A stretch of 64,000 nt of DNA from Gadus chalcogrammus (GCF_026213295.1 NC_079419.1:25948111-26012110), one strand, 5' to 3'; positions 48,873-61,005 are shown, numbered from the stretch's first letter. A program made the numbers and translations. Notes: a model not told the origin generated them from the sequence alone.

Positions 48873-49705
48873 CACGCTCGACAACGAGAGTTGGTTTTTA
48901 TTGAACGCTCGACAACGAGAGTTGGTTTTTATTGAACGAGACTTCAACACGGAACAGCTGCGCGAAACGATGGTCACGTCACTCTCGGTGACGGTGTCGA
49001 CAATAATGAACACACGAACAATGTTAATAGAACAACACACAACCACATAACATCCCGAACCCATTAACCCCACTTAATCCTAACAACAAAACAAGTTAAC
49101 ACAAGCCCCATTTGTCAACATAGAACCCCAATTCCCAGAATCCCCCGCGGCTCCGGAACACGGCGTAGCTTATATTAATCTTTATTATCTGAATGGGAAA
49201 TGCAATATTTTAGGACAGATACACCATTAAACGCGTTTCTAATGACATTTCTAGCGAGAAATGTACATTTTCCTTACATAATCTTCAGTCAGTGAATGTG
49301 TATGATCTTTATTAATCTTTATTATCTGAATGGGAAATGCAATATTTTAGGACCGATTCACCGTTAAACGTGTTTCTAATAACATTTCTAGCGAGAAATA
49401 TACTTTTTAATTGCATAATCTTCAGTCAGTGATTGTGTCTGATCTTTAGTTTTATAGTTATTAGGAGTTGATCGGCTCGCTCGCATGTTTCAACGACGTC
49501 AGGTTGCTTTCGCTAAACTAGCAGCTCACGTGCTTCCGGCGTTTGTGTTATTAAACTGTTACTTTATGTAACTTTTAATGATATCATCTTGTTAGAAACA
49601 CGTATATCTGAGAGCCAACCCAGTCGCCAAAATCATACCTACGTTGACACTGTACGTTTAGTGAACACTGGATTACGTCGCATTTCAACATAAAATTGCG
49701 TGTTA

Positions 49706-49836
49706 TACACACACACACACACGCACGCACAAGCACGACACACACACACACACACACAAGCACACACACGCACGCACAGACACACCACAGACACACAGAC
49801 CAGACACAGACACAGACACACACACACACACACACA

Positions 49837-49877
<41 letters not shown>

Positions 49878-49898
49878 ACACGCACACACGCACACGGT
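49706..49898. repeat. interrupted (CA)n tract, left arm of foldback 2
   Basis: CA repeat with GCACG, CAGACA and CC interruptions; the interruptions reappear in mirror order at 53336-53516, showing the arms are recent copies. Confidence 0.95.
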
Positions 49899-50119
49899 GC
49901 ATTTCGCTGCTAAAACCACAACAAAAAAATATTCCCTCAAATATTATTACTTTCAAAACGTTGGCCAAAATGGCCAATAATATCATTTTTTTTTGGGATG
50001 CTTCTAGGACATTTTGGGTGGATTTTGAACGGTATGTGGGGGGCACGTTTTTTGCAGGAAGATCTGGCTCCACCCCGGCGTGGTGGCGTCTCCTTTTGAC
50101 CTTTTGACCCCAGACTTCT

Positions 50120-50760
50120 GGGGGAATAGCTGAATCAATTCATTAGTCAATCAGAAGCATGTAAATATCTTTCCGGTGGCGGAAGAGGACAAACAAGGTA
50201 TCCTTCAACATCTACGCTTCCAGGCGATTGCAACGGTGCCACACATGAGCATATTCGAACATGTTTAATGGTAGTAATTAGCTGTCGAAATTGGAGGCCT
50301 TAATCAATACTGAGCAGCTATTGATTTGCTTCCCGATAAAGATTTGTCACAAATGACATGTTATTTAGCATCTACACGTTGAGCTGAGTCCAATGACACC
50401 AAGAACGACACTCTAGCTAATGGTAACATGTATTTTACATGGTACACCTAGGTCTAGGACATGATCTCGGTGTAGCAAGAGGCCGAGCTTGATCTCATTG
50501 GACTCAGCTTAACGTGTAGATGCTAATTAACATGTAATTTGTCAAAAATCTCCATCGGGAAGCAAATCTATAGCTGGTCATTATTGATAAGGCCTCCAAA
50601 ATCGACAGCTAATTACTACCCCGAAACATATTCAAATATGATCATGTGTGGCACTGTTGCAATCGTCTCGAAACGTAGATGTCAAAGGACACCTTGTTTG
50701 CTCTGCTGCACCACCGGGAAGATATTTTCATACTTCTAATGGATTGATTCATATTTTAAG
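50120..50760. repeat. Palindromic module D, left arm of foldback 2
   Basis: Diverged inverted halves around about 50440, as in the copy at 25434-26068. The mirror copy in the right arm is at 52480-53100. Confidence 0.75.
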
Positions 50761-53335
50761 GTTCTCGGAGTGAGACTTTAAGTGGCTGCAGCAGAAGTGT
50801 TGCGACGAAAGATGATATCAAGAGATTTATAGAATATTCCCATTCACATTATGATTCTTCGTCGTAACTTCCGACCACATCCTTTACATTCACAGAGCGA
50901 AGATTATGAAAGTCCAGGCTCAGCAAGTGCTCCATCTCGTTGCACCTGCACCCAGCGGCTCGCTTGCAAGATTTTGGCCTGAAGTTCTTCCCAGACCTAT
51001 ACCCTAACATTCCAATATGCATATCTGAGAATCAGGCCTCTCTTCAATAATGACAAAATGTAATGAGAGAAATACAGATTCACTTTTTGTTATCTCATAA
51101 GCGCGTGGTGCCGGCTCCTTTTGACCTTTTGACCCCAGACTTCAAAGACGTGGCCACAGGCCAGCGGTGTCTACACACATTAAGCCACAAATGTACACCT
51201 CCATCCCGCAAAAAATGGGGCCTAGAAACTAACCTCTGTCTTATGTACATTGACTGTACTGTTGGAGGTCACGCCCCTTTTCCAGCCTTTTCGAGATAGC
51301 TAGGGATGCTAAAATGTTGACACACATTTCCCGGGGCCCCGAGAACGACATATGCAAGATTTGTAGTTCTAGCCCATAGAGAAAAAAAGTTTTCCCAAAA
51401 GGACTGTCATTTGGACAAAGCCCCTCAGAAGTGTTGCCTGCGAGACCTAATGGTTCAGAATGTGGTGGAAAAAGGTTTTTGAGATAGGAAGGTCCTACCG
51501 CCCTGAAATTTGAATACCTATTCTAGGGCCTAACTGGGACCCCCGCACCGAAACTTGGCCCGGTCGGACCCCGAGGGCAGGAAGGGGGGGCCTGCCCTTG
51601 GGGTCTGACCGCGCCAAGTCTCGGGCAGGAAGGGCCCCCCCTTCCTGCCCTCGGGGTCCGACCGGGCCAAGTTTCGGTGCGGAGGTCCCAGTTAGGCCCT
51701 AGAATAATGTATTAAAATTTCAGGGCGGTAGGACCTTCCTATCCAAAAACAGTTTTTCCACCACATTCTGAACCATTAGGTCTTGCAGGCTACACTTCTG
51801 AGGGGCTTTGTCCAAATGACACTCCATTTGGGAAACCTTTTTTTCTCTAAGGGCTAGAACTCCAAATCTCGGATATGTCGTTCACGGGGCCCCGGGAAAT
51901 GTGTGTAAACATTTTAGCATCCCTAGCTATCTCGAAAAGGTCGGCAAAGGGGCGTGACCTCCAACAGTACAGTAAATGTACATAAGGACCAGAGGTTAGT
52001 TTCTAGTCCCCCATTTTTTGTGGGATGGAGGTGTACATTTGTGGCTAAAGGTGTGTAGACACAGCTGACTGTGGCCACGTTTTCGAAGTCGGGGGTCAAA
52101 AGGTCAAAGGAGCCGGCACCACGCCGCTTATGAGATAACAAAAAGTTAATGTGTGTTTCTCTCATAACTTTTGTCATTATTGAAAGGAGGAGGCCTGATT
52201 CTCCAGATATGCATGTTGGGATGGCTAGGGTGTAGGTTCTGGGAGAACTCAGCGCCAAAATCTTGCAAGCGGAGCCGCTGGGTGAGTTGCAACGAGATGG
52301 AGCACTTGCTGAGCCTGGACTTTCATAATCTTCGCTCTGTGAATGTAAAGGATGTTTGGTCGGAAGTTACGACGAAGATCATAATGTGAATGGGAATATT
52401 CTATAAATCTCTTGATATCATCTTTCGTCGCAACACTTCTGCTGCAGCCACTTAAAGTCTCACTCCGAGAACCTTAAAATATGAATCAATCCATTAGAAG
52501 TATGAAAATATCTTCCCGGTGGTGCAGCAGAGCAAACAAGGTGTCCTTTGACATCTACGTTTCGAGACGATTGCAACAGTGCCACACATGATCATATTTG
52601 AATATGTTTCGGGGTAGTAATTAGCTGTCGATTTTGGAGGCCTTTATCAATAATGACCAGCTATAGATTTGCTTCCCGATGGAGATTTTTGACAAATTAA
52701 TGTTAATTAGCATCTACACGTTAAGCTGAGTCCAATGAGATCAAGCTCGGCCTCTTGCTACACCGAGATCATGTCCTAGACCTAGGTGTACCATGTAAAA
52801 TACATGTTACCATTAGCTAGAGAGTCGTTCTTGGTGTCATTGGACTCAGCTCAACGTGTAGATGCTAAATAACATGTCATTTGTGACAAATCTTTATCGG
52901 GAAGCAAATCAATAGCTGCTCAGTATTGATTAAGGCCTCCAATTTCGACAGCTAATTACTACCATTAAACATGTTCGAATATGCTCATGTGTGGCACCGT
53001 TGCAATCGCCTGGAAGCGTAGATGTTGAAGGATACCTTGTTTGTCCTCTTCCGCCACCGGAAAGATATTTACATGCTTCTGATTGACTAATGAATTGATT
53101 CAGCTATTCCCCCAGAAGTCTGGGGTCAAAAGGTCAAAAGGAGACGCCACCACGCCGGGGTGGAGCCAGATCTTCCTGCAAAAAACGTGCCCCCCACATA
53201 CCGTTCAAAATCCACCCAAAATGTCCTAGAAGCATCCCAAAAAAAAATGATATTATTGGCCATTTTGGCCAACGTTTTGAAAGTAATAATATTTGAGGGA
53301 ATATTTTTTGTTGTGGTTTTAGCAGCGAAATGCAC

Positions 53336-53342
53336 CGTTGCG

Positions 53343-53383
<41 letters not shown>

Positions 53384-53516
53384 TTGTGTGTGTGTTGTTG
53401 TGGTGTGGTGTGTGTGTGTCTGTGTCTGTGTGTCTGTGCGTGCGTGTGTGTGCTTGTGTGTGCTTGTGTGTGTGTGTGTGTGTCTGTGCATGTGCGTGCG
53501 TGTGTGTGTGTGTGTA
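53336..53516. repeat. interrupted (GT)n tract, right arm of foldback 2
   Basis: GT repeat whose interruptions mirror those of the left arm. Confidence 0.95.
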
Positions 53517-54345
53517 TAACACGCAATTTTATGTTGAAATGCGACGTAATCCAGTGTTCACGAAACGTACAGTGTCAACGTAGGTATGATTTTGGCGACT
53601 GGGTTGGCTCTCAGATATACGTGTTTCTAACAATGATATCATTAAAAGTTACATAAAGTAACAGTTTAATAACACAAACGCCGGAAGCACGTGAGCTGCT
53701 AGTTTAGCGAAAGCAACCTGACGTCGTTGAAACATGCGAGCGAGCCGATCAACTCCTAATAACTATAAAACTAAAGATCAGACACAATCACTGACTGAAG
53801 ATTATGCAATTAAAAAGTATATTTCTCGCTAGAAATGTTATTAGAAACACGTTTAACGGTGAATCGGTCCTAAAATATTGCATTTCCCATTCAGATAATA
53901 AAGATTAATAAAGATCATACACATTCACTGACTGAAGATTATGTAAGGAAAATGTACATTTCTCGCTAGAAATGTCATTAGAAACGCGTTTAATGGTGTA
54001 TCTGTCCTAAAATATTGCATTTCCCATTCAGATAATAAAGATTAATATAAGCTACGCCGTGTTCCGGAGCCGCGGGGGATTCTGGGAATTGGGGTTCTCA
54101 GTTGACAAATGGGGCTTTTGTTAACTTGTTTTGTTGTTAGGATTAAGTGGGGTTAATGGGTTCGGGATGTTATGTGGTTGTGTGTTGTTCTATTAACATT
54201 GTTCGTGTGTTCATTATTGTCGACACCGTCACCGAGAGTGACGTGACCATCGTTTCGCGCAGCTGTTCCGTGTTGAAGTCTCGTTCAATAAAAACCAACT
54301 CTCGTTGTCGAGCGTTCAATAAAAACCAACTCTCGTTGTCGAGCG

Positions 54346-54486
54346 TGCCCCCCCCCCACAAACGTGTCTCCCCCCCCCCAACAAACGTGTCCCCCCCCCC
54401 CCCCCCCTTCAACTAACGTGTCTCAACAAACGTGTCTCTCCCCCCCCCCCCCCTCCCCGGTCAACAACAGTCTCCCCCCCCCCCCT
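54346..54486. repeat. C-run block, right arm of foldback 2
   Basis: Runs of 8-18 C separated by AACAAACGTGTCTC-type spacers, mirror of 48745-48872 with slightly different run lengths. Confidence 0.85.
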
Positions 54487-56029
54487 AAACAATCGTGTCC
54501 ACAATTTGCCGCGAAAGCCGTGAAACCCAAACCCCGAAACCCGCCTCCACAGCGGCACACGTGGATACTGTAGGTATAACACGCTATTTTTTACGTTGAA
54601 ATGCTACGTATCCAGTGTTCATGGAAACGTACACCACTGACGTTTTTTCTTGGCGACTGGGTTGAACAACCTGACGTCGTTGAAACATGCGAGCGAGCCG
54701 ATAAAATCTTCCTAATAACTATAAAACTAAAGATCAGACACAATCACTGACTGAAGATTATGCAAGTAAAAAGTATATTTCTCGCTAGAAACGTTATTAG
54801 AAACACGTTTAACGGTGAATCGGTCCTTAAATATTGCATTTCCCATTCAGATAATAAAGATTAATAAAGATCATACACATTCACTGACTGAAGATTATTC
54901 AAGGAAAAAGTACATTTCTCGCTAGAAATGTCATTAGAAACACGTTTAATGGTGAATCTGTCCTAAAATATTGCATTTCCCATTCAGTTAATGCTGGGAT
55001 TTGCGTATCATATGCACGCGAAATGGACGCATCCTCCCTCCACAGTAGTTAATGCTGGGTTTTGCGTATCATATGCACGCGAAATGGTCATTTGGCGTAT
55101 GTACTGCACGCATTTTGAAAGTGTCAAACCGTGCGATCTGTACGCATATTGGTGAGACTGGGTTGCTGTAGGCCTATATCAGGAGTTAATACACACCCTG
55201 CAGCCAATCAGAATACGAGTATTCCCCCAGACTGTGGTATAAACAATATTATTCACGAGTTATAATCAACCCCTACACATCAATATTAATTTAATACGGT
55301 ATGATTTCTAGATGTCATGGCAACGTCCGCTCGCGACACTGGACTTGCGAGGCATCGACGCGGACAGTTCATTCACATAGCCAAAAAACAGAATAGATGG
55401 CTAGATAAAATAAACAGCAAGACATAACAATTCTAAAAAGAACAGATGAAGCAGCTAACCCTTTTTTTTTCTTCGCGGTTTGCCTATAGACCGTGTCAGC
55501 GCACCTGCATTTAATATATCCTTGAATTGTCACAATTTCTCAGAATCAAAGGTGAAAGTAAAAACGGGTGGCCTAAAGCTGTCATATTGTTCACAGACAA
55601 GTTTAAGTAGAAACGGGTGGCCAAAAGCTGTCATATTGTTAGTTATCACAGACAATTTTTAACAATAAACGGAGCTCCTTAACTCATTGGCTGCCAGCCA
55701 TTTTCAGTGCAGAGAGCCCCATACTGCCAAGCGTTTTACAGCATTTTGACTGATTTCCAAAGACCCACGGAACAGTGAGTTCTATGAATATGTAAAACAA
55801 TTTTTTGACCAAAAATTGAGAAAACAAGCTTTTTGCTTTAGTGACCCCTTCAACACCTGAAAAGTGGTTTCCCTCCATAAAACAGCAAAAACAGTGTGTG
55901 TGTCCACCCCTACACAAAATAGTTCAGCTTAGTGTGGTAAGCTGTAAAACACTCCCCTGCGTGCAAGGGGACACAACAGGACTGACACCACATTTTTGTC
56001 TCGCTGCGCAGACCCCTGCGAGCACAGAC

Positions 56030-58074
56030 CCTACACCTCCTTGCTGGTCTCCCCTTCTTGCTGGTTGGCATCAGGTGTCTGAGTTTGTCTGCTTAGCCCT
56101 CCGTCTAGCCTGCTCTCTGGGTCAGTGTTATATGGTGCTCTCGGAGTACGTCGGCCTTCCTCCAAGTCCCCATATCCCTCAGCCCCCACACCTGCCACTT
56201 CCTCCTCCTCCACCTCCTCCTCCTCACACCCCCCCACATGTCGCTTTACTGTCCAGGACTTCACTACCCTGCGAATGAACTCCAAGAGGGTTTTACACTC
56301 CCCTGGGTTTCTGGCTCGGTAGAGGACATAGGCGTTAAACATGCATAGTTGGAAGAGATAGGCTACAAACTTCTTTGACCAGTTCAGCGATCTTCGGATG
56401 AAGGGATAGTATGCAATATTTTGGTCCAACTTGTTTACCCCATTCATGGATGCATTGTACGCAACAACACACTCTGGCTTGAGCTGAGCAACCTTGTCTC
56501 TGTCGCACCCCCAAGTCAGTCTTTGTCATCTCGCTGATGATCTGAGGTTCTCCCCTATGTTTCCTCAGGGGAGGAAACATTTCCTTGGTTTGCACTCCCA
56601 GTAAACGTTCACACAGTGCTACAGAATTGTAGAAGTTATCCATGAACAATGTATAACCATGACCTGGTAGACGATCAAGGAAGAGAACACTATCTCTGGC
56701 AGAGTACTAGCTTCCCCAACATAAGGACGCATATTGAAGCAGTACCCTGTGGCAGAGTCACACAGTATGTAGGATTTGATTCCATACTTCACAGGCTTTT
56801 GTGGGTTATACACCCTGAAAGACAGGCGCCCCGCCACTGCATCATACCCTCATCAATGCAAATGTTTTGGCCTGGTTGATACATCTCCTTGAACTTTTCC
56901 ACAATGTAATCCAACACTGGGCGACCTTTGTACATTTTGTCAGATGCATCCTGTGATGCATTATTGTTGAAATGAAGGAACCTCCATATCTAAAATCTGT
57001 TCCTTGATATAGTCTTGCCGAAATGGGGCGTGGCATCTACCTCATCAACACTTTTGATGTAACCAGTGAGAAAACTGAGTCCAAATAAAGTTTTCAATTC
57101 TGGGACTGACACTGGTTTTCATGCATGTCCTCTGCTATATGGCAGATTGTCAGGGTGTGCTTCAAAATATTGACTTGCGTATAGGTTGGTCTGATACACA
57201 ATATTTTGGAGCAGCTCGTCCGTCAGGAAGAGCATCAGGAAGTCAGCTGGCAGGTCGCTATCCAGCTCCGCAGCAGCCCTCCGGGGTCCAGGGGTTGCAG
57301 TGAAGGGGAAATTGTTTGGTTGCCAGCCAGCTTGATGCCAGTCATCCCCGCAACCTCTGCTTGATGCACGCCTGTAAATTATAAATATATAAAATTACCA
57401 TAAAACATCTATTTTTATTGCTGCGGTGTGATGTGAAGAATACTTTTTTTTACCTTTCTTCTTCGCTTTGCCAATAGGAGTCGGAGCTCTGCTGGATGCA
57501 CGACCTGTAAATTATAGAAAAATACACAATTAGCCTACAATAAAAAAAAAAAAATTATTGCTGCGTGTGATGTGAAGAATACATTTCTTTTTACCTTTCT
57601 TCGCTTTGCCAACAGGATTGGGAGCAGTGGGAGGGGGAGGGGGAGTGGGAGTGCGAGCTCTGCTGGACGCACGATCTGTAAATTGCAACATTGTATCAGT
57701 AGGCTACTGGCAACACTATTAGCTACAGTAACGAACTACTGGGACTAAATTGCGTTCATGTGACGGACTGAAGGAGGAGAGAAGGGGAAAAGTTAACTCT
57801 TACCTCCCTCACGTCTTCCTGGAGACGCGTCAGGGGATGAGGCTCTGCTGTTCCCGGTTGACGGCAACCACTCATCCGACGAATCCGGGTCAGGTTCGCT
57901 GAATTCATCACCTGATTCGGAGGTGTCTGCTGAAATACGCCGTGTAGGCCTACTCTCTCTACTTGGCCCGGCGTTTTTCGTCAGAGGCTTTATCGCAACC
58001 AACCGCGTCACCGAGACGCATACTTTGTTCGAGTGTTAGTTGTCTGAAATTTCGCTTACGTTTCGCGGACGCCA
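56030..58074 (-). pseudogene. piggyBac-like transposase, broken
   Basis: The start MASAKRKRNFRQLTLEQSMR lies at about 58074 and the acidic N-terminal region (SGDEFSEPDPDSSDEWLP) at 57793-58011 in another frame. Short Ser/Pro-rich exons follow at about 57598-57675 and 57455-57507. Core blocks on the - strand include HFNNNASQDASDKMYKGRP, then ICIDEGMMQWRGR with a catalytic Asp, LSFRVYNPQKPVKYGIKSYI, VMDNFYNS-like FMDNFYNSVALCERLL, and YYPFIRRSLNWSKKFVAYLF near the end. Several stops and frame changes break the enzyme. The Cys-rich C-terminal finger was not found intact. Confidence 0.75.
57370..57680 (-). repeat. tandem duplicated exon unit in the piggyBac gene
   Basis: The unit of exon plus intron occurs twice: both have a GTGCGTCCAGCAGAGCTC-like exon start, CGACTCC..GGCAAAGCGAAGAA ending at an AAAG|GTAAAA donor, and an intron with TGATGTGAAGAATAC. 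A third partial exon start (GCGTGCATCAAGCAGAG) follows at about 57360. The first copy has extra Pro codons. Confidence 0.7.
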
Positions 58075-58530
58075 TGCTCACTTACTTAACCCATTAGGCT
58101 ACTGTTTCCTCATCTCTGATCCAATTTGGCACAGCGCCCCCGCCCACCTGGCGGCTCAGTTCAGTAGTACATTCTCTGTTTACAAGCCTGATTTTTTGTG
58201 ACAAGGTGCTCCAGATCGCTCCCCCCCGCCCCGTTGAAAAACATAATTGACGTCTATAGACGTCATTGGCAGTCAACGGTTGTATTTAAATTGACGTCTA
58301 TAGAAGTCATTGGCAGCCAATGAGTTAAGGGACATTAGGGAGAACGCTCCCGGAACCTTAGTTTGGAGGTCGTGCTTAGTGACACGACAAATACTTCCAA
58401 TTGAATTACATGGGTTTGAAATATGTGCTTTTTGACACGAAAAATTTGAAAAGACGTGTCCCTGATCACGTTTCAATAGATTAAATAACGTGACAGTGTC
58501 ACGTATTTTCGTGAGACCGGGTTGCAGGTT

Positions 58531-58815
58531 CATGAAGTCCTCAACCCCAAATGTTGTCCTAAGTGAAGAACCCACCACAGCAACGTATAGGCCCTAACAC
58601 GGCACACAGGGAACCCCAATAATCAGGCAATGCAACAGCTATCTCAGACACACACACCACAATAATTCAACGCTATACACACCAAATAACAAATAACAAA
58701 TAACAAGCCACACCAAAGACGCAATCAGACTAGGCAACATAAGGATTCAGTTCATCATTGACCCTCGCAACCTAATCATGAAGTGGTTAGACTGGCAAGT
58801 TTAAAAAACAAGCAA
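58531..58815. other. no gene recognised
   Basis: Sequence outside foldback 1 with ACAAATAACAAATAACA-type short repeats; no coding frame or ends. Confidence 0.4.
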
Positions 58816-58818
58816 CAA

Positions 58819-58852
<34 letters not shown>

Positions 58853-58860
58853 ACACACAG
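58819..58860. repeat. (CA)n microsatellite
   Basis: About 20 CA units, directly before the DIRS end. Confidence 0.9.
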
Positions 58861-59224
58861 AGTGTAAAACGCAGTTACGTATGTAACTCCGGTTCTATGA
58901 ATCCTGGATGACCGCCAGAGGCGGTGCATTAAGCACTGGATTTATCCGTCTCGCGCATGCGCAGTTCGAGTACCTATACCAACAAGGTCACATGTGACCC
59001 TCGTGACACCGGATTGGCTATATAGCCCGGTGTTGACAGAGGATCTGTTCCCAGAATCTTCTCGCGAACCACGAGACTTCTGAGTAACCTGTAACTCTGG
59101 CGGTCATCCAGGATTCATAGAACCGAAGTTACATACGTAACTCTGCGTTCTATTTCATCCTTACTGACCGCCAGAGGCGGTGCATTAAGCACTGGATGGC
59201 CAATACCAACAACGTCACGAAGAA

Positions 59225-60487
59225 TCAAGCGCTCACATACTGACCAGAGACAGCAGAGCTTGGCATCAGGGCCACGCCCATTGGATGGGGAGTGGCAACG
59301 TCGACCCGGTAGAACCTGGAGAATGTGCTAGGCGACGCCCATGACGACGTGGCACAGATGTTCCCCAGGGGCACCCCTCTCAGGGCAGCCCATGATGTTG
59401 AGACGCTCCTGGTTGAGTGACACCTCACCCTGGATGGCGGGGGCGGCCACTGGCCCCGTAGGCGTGCGTTATGGTCTCCACAATCCAGTCGGACAGCCTC
59501 TGCTTTGTTAAAGCACAACCCCTAAAAAAAAGCTGCTCCGACTGGCGAATACCGGCGGTAGCAGAAATATAAGCCCTAAGGGCCCGCACCGGGCACAGCA
59601 GCTCGGACCCACCCTCCCCAGAAGGGGGTCAAAGTGTGCTAACTGGATGGGCTGGTTAAGGTGATTGCGTGGCAGCACCTTTGGCAGGAACGCAACATTC
59701 GGCCATAGAGTGACACCCGAGCCATCAGAGTTCCACCTCAGGCATGTATCACTCACTGATAGGGCATGCAACTCCCCGACCCGCTTGGCAGAGGTTATGG
59801 CGAGTAAAAAGGCAGCCTTCATGGACAGCCACTTCAACCCCCTTGACTCAAAGGCTCGAAGGGAGGCGATGACAAGGCTTCCAGCACCAGCGGCAGGTCC
59901 CATGCTGGAGACCTCATGGCTGTAGGGGGCAGTCTCAAAGCCCCTCTAAGAAAGAGGGACACTAATCTGTGGCACCCTACCGTGGCGCTGTCAACCCTAT
60001 CATGTAGGGAGGAGATGGCAGCGACATAGACCCTCAAGGTAGAGTGCGACCGGCCACTATCCAGGAGGGACTGCAGAAATTCCAGCACCGTGGTCACAGC
60101 GCAATGCACTGGATCCACGGCCCTAGCCGCACACCAGTTGTAGAACAGCTTCCACTTGTTTGCGTACTGCAACCTGGTCGACGGTGCCCTGGCACTCATA
60201 ACAGTACCCCTGACAGCCGCAGTGCACTCCCTCAGCAGTGGGTCGGGCCCTGCAGTGGCCAAGCCCAGAGCTGTAGGCGAGAGGGGTCGGGATGCCAGAT
60301 CTGACCCCCCAGCTGGGACAGGATTCCCTCCTGTCGGGGAGGCACCATGGCGAGCTGCAGCAGAGCCTGAGCAGCAGTGGATACCAGAGCCTCCCCGGCC
60401 AAAAGGGGGCCACCAGAAGGAGCCGGTGGCCCTGCAAAAGGACCCTCTGGAGTGTCGGCAGAACCAGAGGCAATGGTGGGTATGCAT
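59225..60487 (-). pseudogene. DIRS tyrosine recombinase, frameshifted
   Basis: The N-terminal SAM-like part reads STRLQYANKWKLFYNWCAAR and HSTLRVYVAAISSLHDRV. After a frame change near 59890 the catalytic part has LKWLSMKAAFLLAITSAKRV with the first Arg (AKRVGEL). After another change near 59520 come CHSTRSVSTSWAALRG (the HxxR motif) and FSRFYRVDV with the nucleophile Tyr. All of the R, H-x-x-R and Y residues can be seen, but in three frames. Confidence 0.8.
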
Positions 60488-60995
60488 AAAGAGGCCTGTC
60501 CGGCCAATCGTGCGCCAGCGCGTCCTGCCCTAAAGGGCTGGACGCTTCTGCCCAGGAGAACCAGAGGGGGCAATGCGCCGACTCCTCCGAGGGAAAGAGG
60601 TCCACCTCTGCACTGCCGAAGAGGCCCCACATTGACTCCACCACCTCGGGGTGAAGCCGCCATTCCCCCGTTGGAGGCTTCCGTCGGGAGAGGAAGTCTG
60701 CCGCCCGATTCTGGGCCCCCGGCAAATAGACTGCCCGTAGGCTGGCCAGACAGGGAGAAGCCCAAGTCCACAGGCTCTGGGATACCCGGAGAAGCCGTGC
60801 CGACCTGGTGCCCCCCTGGTGGTTCACCTGGGAAACCGTGGCCATGTTGTCCGACCGGACCAGGACATGCCGGCCCGTCAAATGGGGCAGAAAGCTCGCT
60901 AGTGCCAGCTGCACAGCCCGGAGTTCCAGCACATTGATGTGTTGTGCCACGTCCCGGCCAGACCACCGTCCCTGCGCAGTCCTGCCCTGCCACAC
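60123..60995 (-). pseudogene. DIRS RNase H and following methylase-like region
   Basis: HINVLELRAVQLALASFLPH, VLVRSDNMATVSQVNHQGG and LPGAQNRAADFLSRR give the Glu, Asp and Asp of a retroelement RNase H. WSGRDVAQ precedes it. The region after it (VDLFPSEESAHCPLWFSW) resembles the DAM-like part of DIRS polyproteins. It overlaps the start of the recombinase frame. The expected start of the RNase H domain is missing. Confidence 0.75.
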
Positions 60996-61005
60996 TGCGC
61001 CCCAT

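Larger units (their letters stand above)
48063..55166. mobile_element. Foldback 2: 7.1-kb palindromic transposon, TSD TGTAG
   Basis: GCAACCCAGTCTCACCAATA at 48063 pairs with the right end TATTGGTGAGACTGGGTTGC at 55166. TGTAG is present outside both ends (48058-48062, 55167-55171). Landmarks on both sides sum to about 103,229, so symmetry holds almost base for base with the centre near 51,614. These landmarks are the CA tracts at 49706-49898 and 53336-53516, the G-runs at 48745-48870 and C-runs at 54350-54490, and the module D copies. The loop is only about 45 bp. Nothing in it resembles a transposase. It is inserted in the right arm of foldback 1. Confidence 0.9.
55683..58324 (-). mobile_element. 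piggyBac transposon inserted in foldback 1
   Basis: The ends CTCATTGGCTGCCAG and the complement of TTGGCAGCCAATGAG are inverted repeats, with TTAA on both sides (55679-55682, 58325-58328). The flanks join to GGAGCTCC-TTAA-GGGACATT, which is the sequence found, inverted, in the undisturbed left arm (near 44690-44710). It carries a broken transposase on the - strand. Confidence 0.9.
44497..58525. mobile_element. Foldback 1: palindromic transposon, ends GCAACCC/GGGTTGC, TSD AGGTT, carrying two insertions
   Basis: GCAACCCGGTCTCACGAAAA at 44497 is matched inverted at the right end (…GTGAGACCGGGTTGC, 58525). AGGTT lies directly outside both (44492-44496, 58526-58530). The left arm 44497 to about 46436 pairs with 46498-48062, then 55172-55682, then 58329-58525, once foldback 2 (48063-55166) and a piggyBac copy (55683-58324) are taken out. 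This leaves an original palindrome of about 4.3 kb centred near 46465 with a loop of about 60 bp. Arms carry (CA)n, TTTCTAGCGAGAAAT modules and a CCCGAGCCCGGGC-rich block. No gene is encoded by the palindrome itself. Confidence 0.85.

Noticed and set aside
60377..60937. 186-codon + strand frame in the DIRS region
   Set aside because: Shadow of the - strand RNase H frame; composition is Pro/Arg-rich and shows no domain.
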